Below, piece by piece: positions 23,244-30,872 of a DNA stretch of 34,819 nucleotides (its first letter is position 1; every line of letters begins with the position of its first letter). The notes below the pieces were generated by a model that had not been told where the DNA came from, ran no database searches, and was given only the letters and a program-made list of their open reading frames with translations. The position numbers and the translations under genes are program-made. The stretch covers positions 1 through 34,819 of the forward strand of contig DASSQD010000146.1 of the NCBI GenBank assembly GCA_035702665.1, read 5' to 3'. Source of the DNA: VBDM01 sp035702665 (GTDB taxonomy: Bacteria; Pseudomonadota; Gammaproteobacteria; Burkholderiales; SG8-39).

Positions 23244-25438
23244 ACCAGCTCGATACCGTGGTTCTTCAGCGGCACCGAGCGGATGCGCTTGCCGGTCGCC
23301 TTGGCGTAGGCGTTGAGCACCGCCGGCGCCGCGACGCAGATCGTCGGCTCGCCGATGCCGCCCCAGATCGGACCGCCCGTGGGCATCAGGATGGTCTCGA
23401 CCTTCGGCATCTGCGCGATGCGCATCGAGTTGTAGTTGTGGAAATTCGTCTGCTCGATGCGCCCGTCCCTCACCGTGCATTCCTGGAAGAAGAGCGCGGA
23501 CAGGCCGTAGACGAACGAGCCGGCGACCTGGCGCTCGATCTGCGCCGGGTTCACGGCGTAGCCCGGGTCGGTGGCGGCGACGATGCGGTGGACCTTGACC
23601 TTGTTGCCGTCCTTCACCGAGATCTCGCAGGCCGCGGCGACGAAGCTGTCGAAGGCCTTCATCTGCGCCAGGCCGCGGTAGACGCCCTTGGGCGCGGGCT
23701 TGCTCCAGCCGATTCCCTGCGCCACCGCGTTCAGCACGCCGAGCCCGCGCGGGCTGTTGCCGAGGAGCTTGCGCCGGAACTCCAGCGGATCCTGGCCGGC
23801 CGCTTCCGCGAGCTCGTCCATGAAGCTCTCGATGAACACCGCGTTCTGGTTGATGTTCACGCCGCGCCAGAAGCCCGGCGGCACGTGCGGGTTCCTCATC
23901 GCGTGGTCGACCAGCAGCGTCGGCACCGTGTAATTCAGCGAGTGCTCGCCCGATTCGAACACGCCCTGGAAGGTGAGCGGGTCGCGGCCCTTCTGGGCCT
24001 GGATGACTTCCGGCCGCACCGAGGCGAGGATCGACTGGCCCGACAGGCGCATGTGCAGCGCGCTCAGGTTGCCGCTCGAATCCAGCCCGCCGACGAACTT
24101 GCACTGCATCACCGGGTGATACTTGCCGTGCGCCATGTCCTCCTCGCGCGACCAAAGCATCTTGATCGGCGTGCCGGGCATCTGCTTGGCGATGAGCACG
24201 GCCTGCGTGACGTAGTCGTCGGGGTAGGTGCCGCGCCGGCCGAAGCCGCCGCCCAGCATCACGTTGTGCACGTCGACCTTGTCGGCCGCGAGCCCCGAGG
24301 CGGCGAGCACCTGCGCGAACGCGCCCTCGCCGTTCTGCGTCGGGCCCCACATCTCGCAGCGGTCCGGCGTCCAACGCACGGTGGCGTTCATTGGCTCCAT
24401 GCAGGCGTGGTTCTGGTACGGGTAGGAGTACACGGCCTCGATCTTCTTCGCCGCGCCGGCGAGCGCTTCCTTCACGTCGCCGCCCGCCTTGTTGCCGACG
24501 AAGGTCTGCTCGGCGTCGAGCCCGGCCTTGAGCAGGTCGGCGATGTCGGCGCTCGACACCTTGGCGTTCGGGCCCTCGTCCCAGACGACGGGCAGGGCCT
24601 CGAGCGCCGTCTTCGCGTTCCACCAGGTGTCGGCGATGACCGCGACGCCGGTGTCGCCGACCTGCACCACCTTCTTCACGCCGCGCATGCTCTCGACGCG
24701 CGCCGCGTCGAAGCTCTTCACCTTGCCGCCGAACACCGGGCAGTCCTTCACCGCCGCGTTCAGCATGCCCGGCAGCTTGACGTCGATGCCGTACATCATC
24801 GTGCCGTTGACCTTCTTCGCGGTGTCGAGCCGTTTCACCGGCTTGCCGGCGAGCTTCCAGGTCTTCGGGTCCTTCAGCGGCACGTCGGTCGGCTGCGGCA
24901 GGCGCGCCGCCGCCTCGGCGACTTTCCCGTAGGTCGTCTTCCGGCCCGAGGCCTTGTGGGTGATGACGCTGTTCGCGGCGACGCACTCGGACGCGGGCAC
25001 CTTCCATTGGTTCGCGGCCGCCTGGACGAGCATCATGCGCGCGGCGGCGCCGCCCTTCCTCACGTACTCGTTCGACTGGCGCACGCCGCGGCTGCCGCCG
25101 GTGGAGAACTCGCCCCAGGCGCGCTTCCTCGCGACGCTCTCGCCGGGCGTCGGGTACTCGATCACGACCTTGCTCCAGTCGCAGTCGAGCTCCTCGGCGA
25201 TCAGCTGCGCGAGGCCGGTGATCGTGCCCTGGCCCATCTCGGCGCGCACGGCGCGGATGAGGGTGGTGTTGTCCGGGCGGATCGCCACCCAGACGGTGAT
25301 CTCGGGCGAGCCGTCCGCGGCCCGCACGACCTCGGGCCCGAACGGCAGGCGCAGCCCGAGGGCGAGCCCGCCGCCGACGGCGGCGCTGGAGACGAGGAAC
25401 TTGCGGCGGCTGATCCTGAATTTCGGCATGGCTGTCAT
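23240..25438 (-). CDS. iorB: Molybdopterin-binding subunit of a periplasmic xanthine dehydrogenase-family hydroxylase (IorB-like)
   Basis: This 732-residue protein starts MTAMPKFRISRRKFLVSSAA, with a Tat motif (SRRKFLV) and hydrophobic core, so the folded cofactor-loaded enzyme is exported. Molybdopterin-family blocks include AEMGQGTITGLAQLIAEEL, NHACMEPMNATV, LGGGFGRRGTYPDDYV, FWRGVNINQNAVFIESFMDE and WGGIGEPTICVAAPAV. Glu697 in the last is the expected catalytic Glu. The layout matches isoquinoline 1-oxidoreductase beta-type subunits rather than cytoplasmic FAD-containing xanthine dehydrogenases; no FAD subunit is nearby. AGGAGA precedes the ATG at 25438. It follows the 2Fe-2S subunit by 10 bp and is translationally coupled (GTGA) to soxX. 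The substrate could be an aldehyde or N-heterocycle; a sulfur role is only a hypothesis. Confidence 0.92.
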   Translation of the reverse strand: MTAMPKFRISRRKFLVSSAAVGGGLALGLRLPFGPEVVRAADGSPEITVWVAIRPDNTTLIRAVRAEMGQGTITGLAQLIAEELDCDWSKVVIEYPTPGESVARKRAWGEFSTGGSRGVRQSNEYVRKGGAAARMMLVQAAANQWKVPASECVAANSVITHKASGRKTTYGKVAEAAARLPQPTDVPLKDPKTWKLAGKPVKRLDTAKKVNGTMMYGIDVKLPGMLNAAVKDCPVFGGKVKSFDAARVESMRGVKKVVQVGDTGVAVIADTWWNAKTALEALPVVWDEGPNAKVSSADIADLLKAGLDAEQTFVGNKAGGDVKEALAGAAKKIEAVYSYPYQNHACMEPMNATVRWTPDRCEMWGPTQNGEGAFAQVLAASGLAADKVDVHNVMLGGGFGRRGTYPDDYVTQAVLIAKQMPGTPIKMLWSREEDMAHGKYHPVMQCKFVGGLDSSGNLSALHMRLSGQSILASVRPEVIQAQKGRDPLTFQGVFESGEHSLNYTVPTLLVDHAMRNPHVPPGFWRGVNINQNAVFIESFMDELAEAAGQDPLEFRRKLLGNSPRGLGVLNAVAQGIGWSKPAPKGVYRGLAQMKAFDSFVAAACEISVKDGNKVKVHRIVAATDPGYAVNPAQIERQVAGSFVYGLSALFFQECTVRDGRIEQTNFHNYNSMRIAQMPKVETILMPTGGPIWGGIGEPTICVAAPAVLNAYAKATGKRIRSVPLKNHGIELV

Positions 25439-25448
25439 GGTCGTCTCC

Positions 25449-25898
25449 TCAGGCCGTCTTCGCGGCCATGTGGATCGCCTCGCGCACCTGCTGGAAGGTG
25501 CCGCAGCGGCAGATGTTGGTGATCGCGGCGTCGATATCGGCGTCGGTCGGCTTGGGGTTCGACTTCAAGAGCGCCGCAACGGCCATGATCATCCCCGACT
25601 GGCAGTAGCCGCACTGCGGCACGTCGTGGTCGAGCCAAGCCTTCTGCACCTTGTGCAGCTTGTTGCCGGTGGCGAGTCCCTCGATGGTCGTGATCTTCTG
25701 GCCGACGGCCGCGCTCGCCGGGATCGAGCACGAGCGCACGGGCAGCCCGTTGATGTGGACGGTGCAGGCGCCGCACTGCGCGACGCCGCACCCGTATTTC
25801 GTGCCGGTGAGGCCGGCGTTCTCGCGTATGACCCACAAGAGCGGCGTGGTCGGGTCGGCGTCGACGTCGTGGGATTTTCCGTTGATGGTGAGGCGCAT
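25449..25898 (-). CDS. iorA: 2Fe-2S subunit of the molybdenum hydroxylase (IorA-like)
   Basis: This 149-residue protein has two iron-sulfur domains. The plant-ferredoxin-type cluster uses Cys37, Cys42, Cys45 and Cys57 (KYGCGVAQCGACTVHING...RSC). The helical domain cluster uses Cys96, Cys99, Cys130 and Cys132 (PQCGYCQSG...ICRCGTFQQVREAI). All eight Cys are present. It has no signal peptide and is expected to be carried out by its Tat-exported partner. It passes electrons from the molybdenum centre to an external acceptor, probably a c-type cytochrome. GGAGG eight bases before the ATG sets the start. It is the first gene of the hydroxylase-sox operon; the 154-bp gap upstream should contain the promoter. 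Confidence 0.95.
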   Translation of the reverse strand: MRLTINGKSHDVDADPTTPLLWVIRENAGLTGTKYGCGVAQCGACTVHINGLPVRSCSIPASAAVGQKITTIEGLATGNKLHKVQKAWLDHDVPQCGYCQSGMIMAVAALLKSNPKPTDADIDAAITNICRCGTFQQVREAIHMAAKTA

Positions 25899-26000
25899 TT
25901 CCTGTTCCTCCGTAGGGTGTGTCGCGCCGGGAAAGTATGAACCAAAGAAGCAGGTTTGCCACTAGCCGGAAGCGCTAATGCAGTGCAGCACGGCGCGATG

Positions 26001-26038
26001 TGGGCGAGCGCCCATGTCAACACTCCGGTGACCGGAGT
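26001..26038. promoter_or_regulatory. Two adjacent palindromes in the gap upstream of the hydroxylase-sox operon
   Basis: The 154-bp gap (25899-26052) holds two perfect dyads. One is TGGGCG-AG-CGCCCA (26001-26014); the other is ACTCCGGT-G-ACCGGAGT (26022-26038). Between them, on the minus strand, lies TTGACA (26020-26015), a consensus -35 for the iorA-sox operon, but no -10 lies 16-18 bases downstream. The second dyad begins 14 bases after the stop of the EAL gene and could be its terminator stem, though no U tract follows. They could equally be operators. I cannot decide between these roles. Confidence 0.4.
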
Positions 26039-26052
26039 ATTCCCGCGCCGCC

Positions 26053-26862
26053 TCAGTTCAGCACTGCGAGCGGCACCGGGACGGCGATGCGGAAGCCCTG
26101 CGCGTAGTCGATGCCCGCCTTGCGCACCAGGGTCAGGGTCTCGGTGGTCTCGATGAACTGCGCGATGGTCTGCAGCCCCGCGTTGTGGCAGGCGGTATTG
26201 ATGCCGAGCAGGACGGAGAGGGCCTTCGGGTTCTTCTCGGCTCCCCGCACGAGGCTGCCCGCGAGCTTCACCAGCTTTACCCCGCTGTTCCAGTAGTCGC
26301 GTGCCTCGGCCTCACCGCCCGCGAAGTCCGAGACCGCGACGCCGCAGCCGAGTCCGTTCAGGTCGACGATGGTCCGCCTCGCCGCCTCGCTCATGCCGCC
26401 GAGCTGCTTGACGGTGATCTCGAACCAGAGCCGGTCAGGCGGGATGTGCGACTCGGAGAGGGCGTCGAAGACGTGGGCCGGGAAATCCTCGTCGGCCAAG
26501 GTGTCGTCGGCGAGGTTGATGTCGAAGGTCGGGACCCGCCAGTCGAGCGCGCCGGCCTTCTTCTCGGCCGACCACCGCAGGACCTTGCTGACCGCCCAGC
26601 GGTCGAGCTGGGGCGTCAGGTGATTGGCCTCGAGTATGGGAAAGAACGTGCCCGGCGGAAGCAGATGGTCCTCCTCCTCCTTGAAGCGCACGAAGATCTC
26701 GAGATGCCTGCGGCCGGTTCTTCCCGCCGCGAGCGGGACGATCGGCTGCGCGAAGAGCGAGAACTGGTCTTGGGCGAGCGCCTCGGCGAAGCGCTCCGCG
26801 GTCATCTTCTCCTCGAGGCTGTCCGCAGCCCTTTGCTCGGCCGTTCCTTCGGTCGCTGCCAT
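26053..26862 (-). CDS. Degenerate EAL-domain protein, probably without phosphodiesterase activity
   Basis: This 269-residue cytoplasmic protein is a single EAL-like domain after ~20 residues. The fold landmarks can be followed, but the catalytic residues are altered: EIFVRF (Glu55) for E-A/V-L-x-R-W, NLADDT for the Asn-motif region, FEITVKQLG for EITE, SDFAGGEAEARDYW for the DDFG metal motif, VKLAGSLVRG for KID, and TIAQFIE for the AEGVE region. Several metal ligands of active c-di-GMP phosphodiesterases are therefore missing. It may bind c-di-GMP or a protein. It lies just upstream of the hydroxylase-sox operon on the same strand and is divergent from the reductase-like gene across 115 bp. 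No transmembrane or sensor domain is present. Confidence 0.85.
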   Translation of the reverse strand: MAATEGTAEQRAADSLEEKMTAERFAEALAQDQFSLFAQPIVPLAAGRTGRRHLEIFVRFKEEEDHLLPPGTFFPILEANHLTPQLDRWAVSKVLRWSAEKKAGALDWRVPTFDINLADDTLADEDFPAHVFDALSESHIPPDRLWFEITVKQLGGMSEAARRTIVDLNGLGCGVAVSDFAGGEAEARDYWNSGVKLVKLAGSLVRGAEKNPKALSVLLGINTACHNAGLQTIAQFIETTETLTLVRKAGIDYAQGFRIAVPVPLAVLN

Positions 26863-26977
26863 CTTTCTGGATCCCTCCCCGGCGTCTTGCGCGTGCTACC
26901 CTAGGGTTTACCTGGGCTTGCGTATATCCGGCAAAACGGGACAACCGCTGTAGGGAAAACCCGATGGCCCGATCGGC

Positions 26978-27895
26978 ATGAGTTCCAACTCCGCTTCCTC
27001 GGATGCGCCGATAGAGTACATCGAGCGCACGCGCGAATACTACCTCGCGCTCGGCTACGGCAATCCCTACGTCTGGGCGCACCACGACGATGCGCCCTTC
27101 CAGGCGCTGAAGAAACCGCTCTCGCGCTCGCGCGTGACCCTCGTCACCACGGCCGCGCCCTATCAGCCGGACAAGGGCGACCAGGGCCCGGGCGCGCCGT
27201 ACAACGCCCGGGCGAAGTTCTACCAGGTCTACTCGGGCGACACGGGCGTCGACCACGACCTGCGCATCGCGCACCTCGCCATCGACCGCAAGCACACGAG
27301 CATGGAAGACAGCGGCACCTGGTTCCCGCTGCCGGCGCTGCGCCGCGCTGCTTCGAGAGGAAGGCTGCAGCTCGCCCCGCGCTTCCACGGCCTGCCGACC
27401 AGCCGCAGCCGGGAGGACACCGTCGCGCTCTACGCGCCGGAGATCCTCGAGCGCTGCAAGCAGGACGGCGCGGACGCCGCGATCCTCGTCCCTAACTGCC
27501 CCGTGTGCCACCAGAGCGTGAGCCTCGTCGCGCGCCACCTGGAGGCCAACGGCATCTCGACCGTCGTCATGGGCTGCGCCAAGGACATCGTCGAGCACTG
27601 CGGCGTCGCGCGCTTCCTGTTCAGCGACTTCCCGCTGGGCAACGGCGCCGGAAGGCCGCACGACCTCGACTCGCAGGAGATGACCCTGGAGCTCGCGCTC
27701 GCGCTGCTCGAGACCGCCGCCGAGCCGCGCACCACGCTGCAATCGCCGCTGCGCTGGAGCAGGAGCGACGAGTGGAAGCTGGACTACAGCAACGCCGCGC
27801 GCCTCTCCCCGGAGGAGCTCGCGCGCCGGCGCGCCGAGTTCGACCGCGGCAAGGAGGCGGCGAAGGCGGTGCGCGAGGGACAGCCGATCGCGTAG
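26978..27895 (+). CDS. Glycine/sarcosine/betaine reductase subunit B-like protein with CxxC instead of selenocysteine
   Basis: This 305-residue protein resembles the GrdB/PrdB selenoprotein family. RSRVTLVTTAAPYQ is an early strand, HLAIDRKHTSMED follows, and ADAAILVPNCPVCHQSVSLVARHLEANGISTVVM corresponds to the redox-active region of GrdB. In clostridial GrdB that segment has selenocysteine; here Cys174 and Cys177 form a CPVC pair and no in-frame TGA is present. In aerobic bacteria such relatives have no established function; redox or thiol chemistry on an amino-acid derivative is plausible. The protein is probably cytoplasmic. It is 38 bp upstream of livK and looks like the first gene of the long plus-strand operon. 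Confidence 0.8.
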   Translation: MSSNSASSDAPIEYIERTREYYLALGYGNPYVWAHHDDAPFQALKKPLSRSRVTLVTTAAPYQPDKGDQGPGAPYNARAKFYQVYSGDTGVDHDLRIAHLAIDRKHTSMEDSGTWFPLPALRRAASRGRLQLAPRFHGLPTSRSREDTVALYAPEILERCKQDGADAAILVPNCPVCHQSVSLVARHLEANGISTVVMGCAKDIVEHCGVARFLFSDFPLGNGAGRPHDLDSQEMTLELALALLETAAEPRTTLQSPLRWSRSDEWKLDYSNAARLSPEELARRRAEFDRGKEAAKAVREGQPIA

Positions 27896-27933
27896 CGGTT
27901 ACCATGGCGCATCCCCGCCGCAAGGAGACCTGC

Positions 27934-29151
27934 ATGACCCGCTCGAACCGCCGACAGTTCCTAAAGCGATCGGCCGCGCTTTCCGCCGGCGCCGCGCTCG
28001 GCTTCCCCGCCATCGGCCGCGCGCAGTCCGGACCGGTGAAGATCGGCGTGCTGCACCCGGTCACCGGCTTCCTCGCCTACTCGGGGAACCTGTGCCGGCT
28101 CGGAGCGCAGATCGCCGTCGACGAGATCAACGCCTCGGGCGGCATCAAGTCGCTCGGCGGCGCGAAGCTGCAGGCGGTGCTCGGCGACGCGCAGTCCAAG
28201 CCCGAGGTCGGCGTCTCGGAAGTCGAGAAGATGAACGAGGAGGGCGTGTCGGCGATCGTCGGCGCGTACGCGAGCGCGATCTGCCTCGCCACCTCGCAGG
28301 CCGCGGCGAAATACTCGATCCCCAACGTCGTCGACGTGGGCGTCGCCGACCAGATCGTCGAGCGCGGCCTGAAGAACACCTTCCGCTTCGGGCCGGGCTA
28401 CCGCACGGTCTCGGAGGCCGCGATCAACGACCTGCACGTGCTCAACACGCTCGCCGGCAAGCCCGCGAGCACGGTGATGATCGTGCACGAGGAGTCGCTC
28501 TTCGGCACCGGCACGGCGACCCTGCTCGCCTCCCAGCTGCCGGGCCTCGGCTACAAGGTCGTCGAGGTCGTGAAGCACGCCAACCCGACGCGCGACTTCA
28601 GCAACATCGTGCTGCGCATGAAGGCGCTCAACCCCGACATCCTCATCCCGGCGAACTACTACAACGAGTACGCGCTGCTCCTGCGGACGATGAAGCAGCA
28701 GGGCGTCGCGCCCCGGGCGATCTACTCGGTGCTGGGCGGGGCGGCCTCGTCGTTCAAGTTCGTGAAGGAGTTCCCGGACGTCGCGAACGGCGTCATCGAC
28801 TGCAATCACTGGTACAACGCAAAAGACAGGCGCGCCGCCGCGCTGCGCAGGAAGGTCGAGGGCATGAAGGACCAGTTCTTCACCTACGAGGTGTTCCTCA
28901 ACTACCAGTGCGTGTACCTGCTCGCCGACGCGATCGAGCGCGCACGGTCGCGCGACCGCGGCGCGATCATCGAGGCGCTCGCCGGCTCCACCTGGGACAA
29001 GCACTTCATGCCGTACGGCCCGACGAGGTTCGTCAACGGACAGAACACCGGCGCGCGGCCGCTGGTGCTGCAGGTGCTCAAGGGGGACATCAAGGTCGTG
29101 CTGCCCAAGGAGTACCGCGAGGCCGACCCGGTGTTTCCCTGGAAGGCCTGA
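27934..29151 (+). CDS. livK: Branched-chain amino acid-type ABC transporter substrate-binding protein (Tat-exported)
   Basis: This 405-residue periplasmic receptor has a Tat signal (SNRRQFLKRSAALSAGAALG, then GRAQS). The mature part begins PVKIGVLHPVTGFLAYSG, followed by GAQIAVDEINASGGIKSLGG, AIVGAYASAICLATSQAA and ANPTRDFSNIVLRMKALNPD, all typical of the LivK/AmiC-like periplasmic fold. AAGGAG precedes the ATG at 27934. Despite the name, such receptors also bind amides, urea, aromatic acids and other small acids. The ligand here is probably related to the substrates of the adjacent quinoprotein and LeuC-like enzyme. The quinoprotein gene starts 20 bp downstream. Confidence 0.93.
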   Translation: MTRSNRRQFLKRSAALSAGAALGFPAIGRAQSGPVKIGVLHPVTGFLAYSGNLCRLGAQIAVDEINASGGIKSLGGAKLQAVLGDAQSKPEVGVSEVEKMNEEGVSAIVGAYASAICLATSQAAAKYSIPNVVDVGVADQIVERGLKNTFRFGPGYRTVSEAAINDLHVLNTLAGKPASTVMIVHEESLFGTGTATLLASQLPGLGYKVVEVVKHANPTRDFSNIVLRMKALNPDILIPANYYNEYALLLRTMKQQGVAPRAIYSVLGGAASSFKFVKEFPDVANGVIDCNHWYNAKDRRAAALRRKVEGMKDQFFTYEVFLNYQCVYLLADAIERARSRDRGAIIEALAGSTWDKHFMPYGPTRFVNGQNTGARPLVLQVLKGDIKVVLPKEYREADPVFPWKA

Positions 29152-29171
29152 CAACGACAAGGGAGGTTCCA

Positions 29172-30842
29172 ATGAAGCTTCGCATCGCGACCGCGCTCGC
29201 GTTCTCCGCCTTCGCGGCGGGATCGCCCGCACAGACGACCGCCGATCTGAACGCCGACGGCAGGAACGCCGACAACGTTCTCACCTACGGCATGGGCTAC
29301 CACCAGAACCGCTACAGCACGCTCAAGCAGATCAACAGGCAGACGGTGAAGCGGCTGGTGCCGGCGTGGAACGTGTCGCTCAACAGCGCCTACGGTGAGC
29401 AGGGACAGCCGCTGGTGAACGACGGACTGCTCTTCGCGGCCGACGCCGAGGCGACGGTGGCGATCGACCTCGCCACCGGGCGGCAGGCGTGGCGCACGCC
29501 GGTCGATTTCGACCCGGCGACGCCGCGCGTGGTGTGCTGCGGCGTGTCGAACAAGGGCCCGGCGGTCTACAACGGCAAGGTGTTCCGCGGAACGCTCGAC
29601 GCGTATCTGGTCGCGCTCGACCAGAAGACCGGCAAGCAGGTGTGGAAGGAGAAGGTCGCCGAGTGGAAGGAGGGATTCTCGATCACCGGCGCGCCGCTGG
29701 TCGCGAACGGCGTGCTGATCTCCGGGATGTCGGGCGCCGAGTTCGGCGTGCGCGGCTTCCTCGACGGCTACGATCCCGAGACCGGCAAGCGGCTGTGGCG
29801 GCTCTACACGATTCCCGCGCCCGGCGAGAAAGGCAGCGAGACCTGGCCGAAGGACGATTCCTGGCAGCACGGCGGCGGCTCGACCTGGATCACCGGCTCG
29901 TACGACTCCGAGCTCGACCTGGTCTACTGGGGCATCGGCAACGCGGGCCCGTGGAATCCGGGCGGGCGTCCCGGCGACAACCTGTACACGGCCTCGGTGC
30001 TGGCGATCAAGCCCAAGACCGGCGAGGTCGTGTGGCACTACCAGCTCGTGCCCAACGAGATGTTCGACCTCGACGCGACCTGGGAGTGGATCCTCGCGGA
30101 CATTCCCGTCGACGGCGCCAAGCGCAAGGTGATGATGCACTTCTCGCGCGGCGGCTTCCTCTACGTCCTCGACCGCACCAACGGCAAGCTGCTGTCGGCG
30201 AAGCCGTTCGAGAAGGTCAACTGGGCGACGCACGTCGACATGGCCACCGGCCGCCCGGTCGAGTCCGAGGTCTCGAAGCGCGTGCGCGCCGGCGAACAGA
30301 TCGAGCTGTGGCCGGGGCAGTGGGGCGCGAAGAACTGGGCGCACGCGGCGTTCAACCCGGAGACCGGGCTGCTCTACGCGAACACGAACCACAACTCGCG
30401 CATGATCAGGTTTACGCCGGTCGAGTACAAGGTCGGGCAGCGCTACGTCGGGCTGGAGAACCTGCCGGCGCCGCGCGAGCCCGGATCGCCGATCGGCCAC
30501 GTCGACGCGATCGATCCGCTCAGCGCGCAGCACAAGTGGCGCACGCCGATCATGGACGTCCCGAACTATTCGGCGATCCTTGCCACCGCGGGCGGCCTTC
30601 TCTTCACCGGCCGGGAGAACGGCGAGTTCATAGCGATCGACGTGGACACCGGCAAGACCGTATGGCAGTTCCAGACCGGCTCGGGCATCAACGCGCAGCC
30701 GATCACCTACACCTACCGGGGGCGGCAGTACGTCGCGATCCAGTCGGGGATCGGCGGAGTGAACGTCCTGCGCATGGGCGAGGCGCTGAAGAACGTCCCG
30801 CGCGGAGGCTCCGTGTGGGCGTTCGCGCTCATTCCGGACTGA
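29172..30842 (+). CDS. PQQ-dependent alcohol dehydrogenase, putatively lanthanide-dependent
   Basis: This 556-residue periplasmic quinoprotein has a signal peptide (RIATALAFSAFAAGSPAQ) and an eight-bladed propeller. It lacks the C-terminal heme domain of type II enzymes. The vicinal disulfide Cys122-Cys123 (VVCCGVSNKG), metal ligands Glu190 (SGAEFGVRGF) and Asn257 (GNAGPWNPG), and catalytic Asp299 are visible. Asp301, two residues later (FDLDATWE), gives the Asp-x-Asp pattern that marks XoxF- and PedH-type lanthanide enzymes; calcium enzymes have Ala, Ser or Thr there. Docking-type Trp repeats (TGKQVWKEK, TGKTVWQFQ) are present. No dedicated cytochrome or XoxJ-like gene lies next to it. The gene sits between livK and livH, so the substrate may be the ligand of the Liv transporter or its precursor. 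Confidence 0.93.
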   Translation: MKLRIATALAFSAFAAGSPAQTTADLNADGRNADNVLTYGMGYHQNRYSTLKQINRQTVKRLVPAWNVSLNSAYGEQGQPLVNDGLLFAADAEATVAIDLATGRQAWRTPVDFDPATPRVVCCGVSNKGPAVYNGKVFRGTLDAYLVALDQKTGKQVWKEKVAEWKEGFSITGAPLVANGVLISGMSGAEFGVRGFLDGYDPETGKRLWRLYTIPAPGEKGSETWPKDDSWQHGGGSTWITGSYDSELDLVYWGIGNAGPWNPGGRPGDNLYTASVLAIKPKTGEVVWHYQLVPNEMFDLDATWEWILADIPVDGAKRKVMMHFSRGGFLYVLDRTNGKLLSAKPFEKVNWATHVDMATGRPVESEVSKRVRAGEQIELWPGQWGAKNWAHAAFNPETGLLYANTNHNSRMIRFTPVEYKVGQRYVGLENLPAPREPGSPIGHVDAIDPLSAQHKWRTPIMDVPNYSAILATAGGLLFTGRENGEFIAIDVDTGKTVWQFQTGSGINAQPITYTYRGRQYVAIQSGIGGVNVLRMGEALKNVPRGGSVWAFALIPD

Positions 30843-30872
30843 GGCCCGACCGAGGGAGGAAGGAGCCGGCGG

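Noticed and set aside
23258..25522. A 754-codon open frame on the plus strand opposite the hydroxylase genes
   Set aside because: It is antisense to well-conserved iorA/iorB sequence, is Arg/His/Leu-rich without domain motifs, and is explained by high GC suppressing stop codons. The same applies to long open frames at 28902-31850 minus and 3509-5284 plus.
26978..27895. Possible selenocysteine (UGA) decoding in the GrdB-like gene
   Set aside because: The frame is open throughout and the redox positions are encoded by TGC Cys codons; no in-frame TGA is needed.
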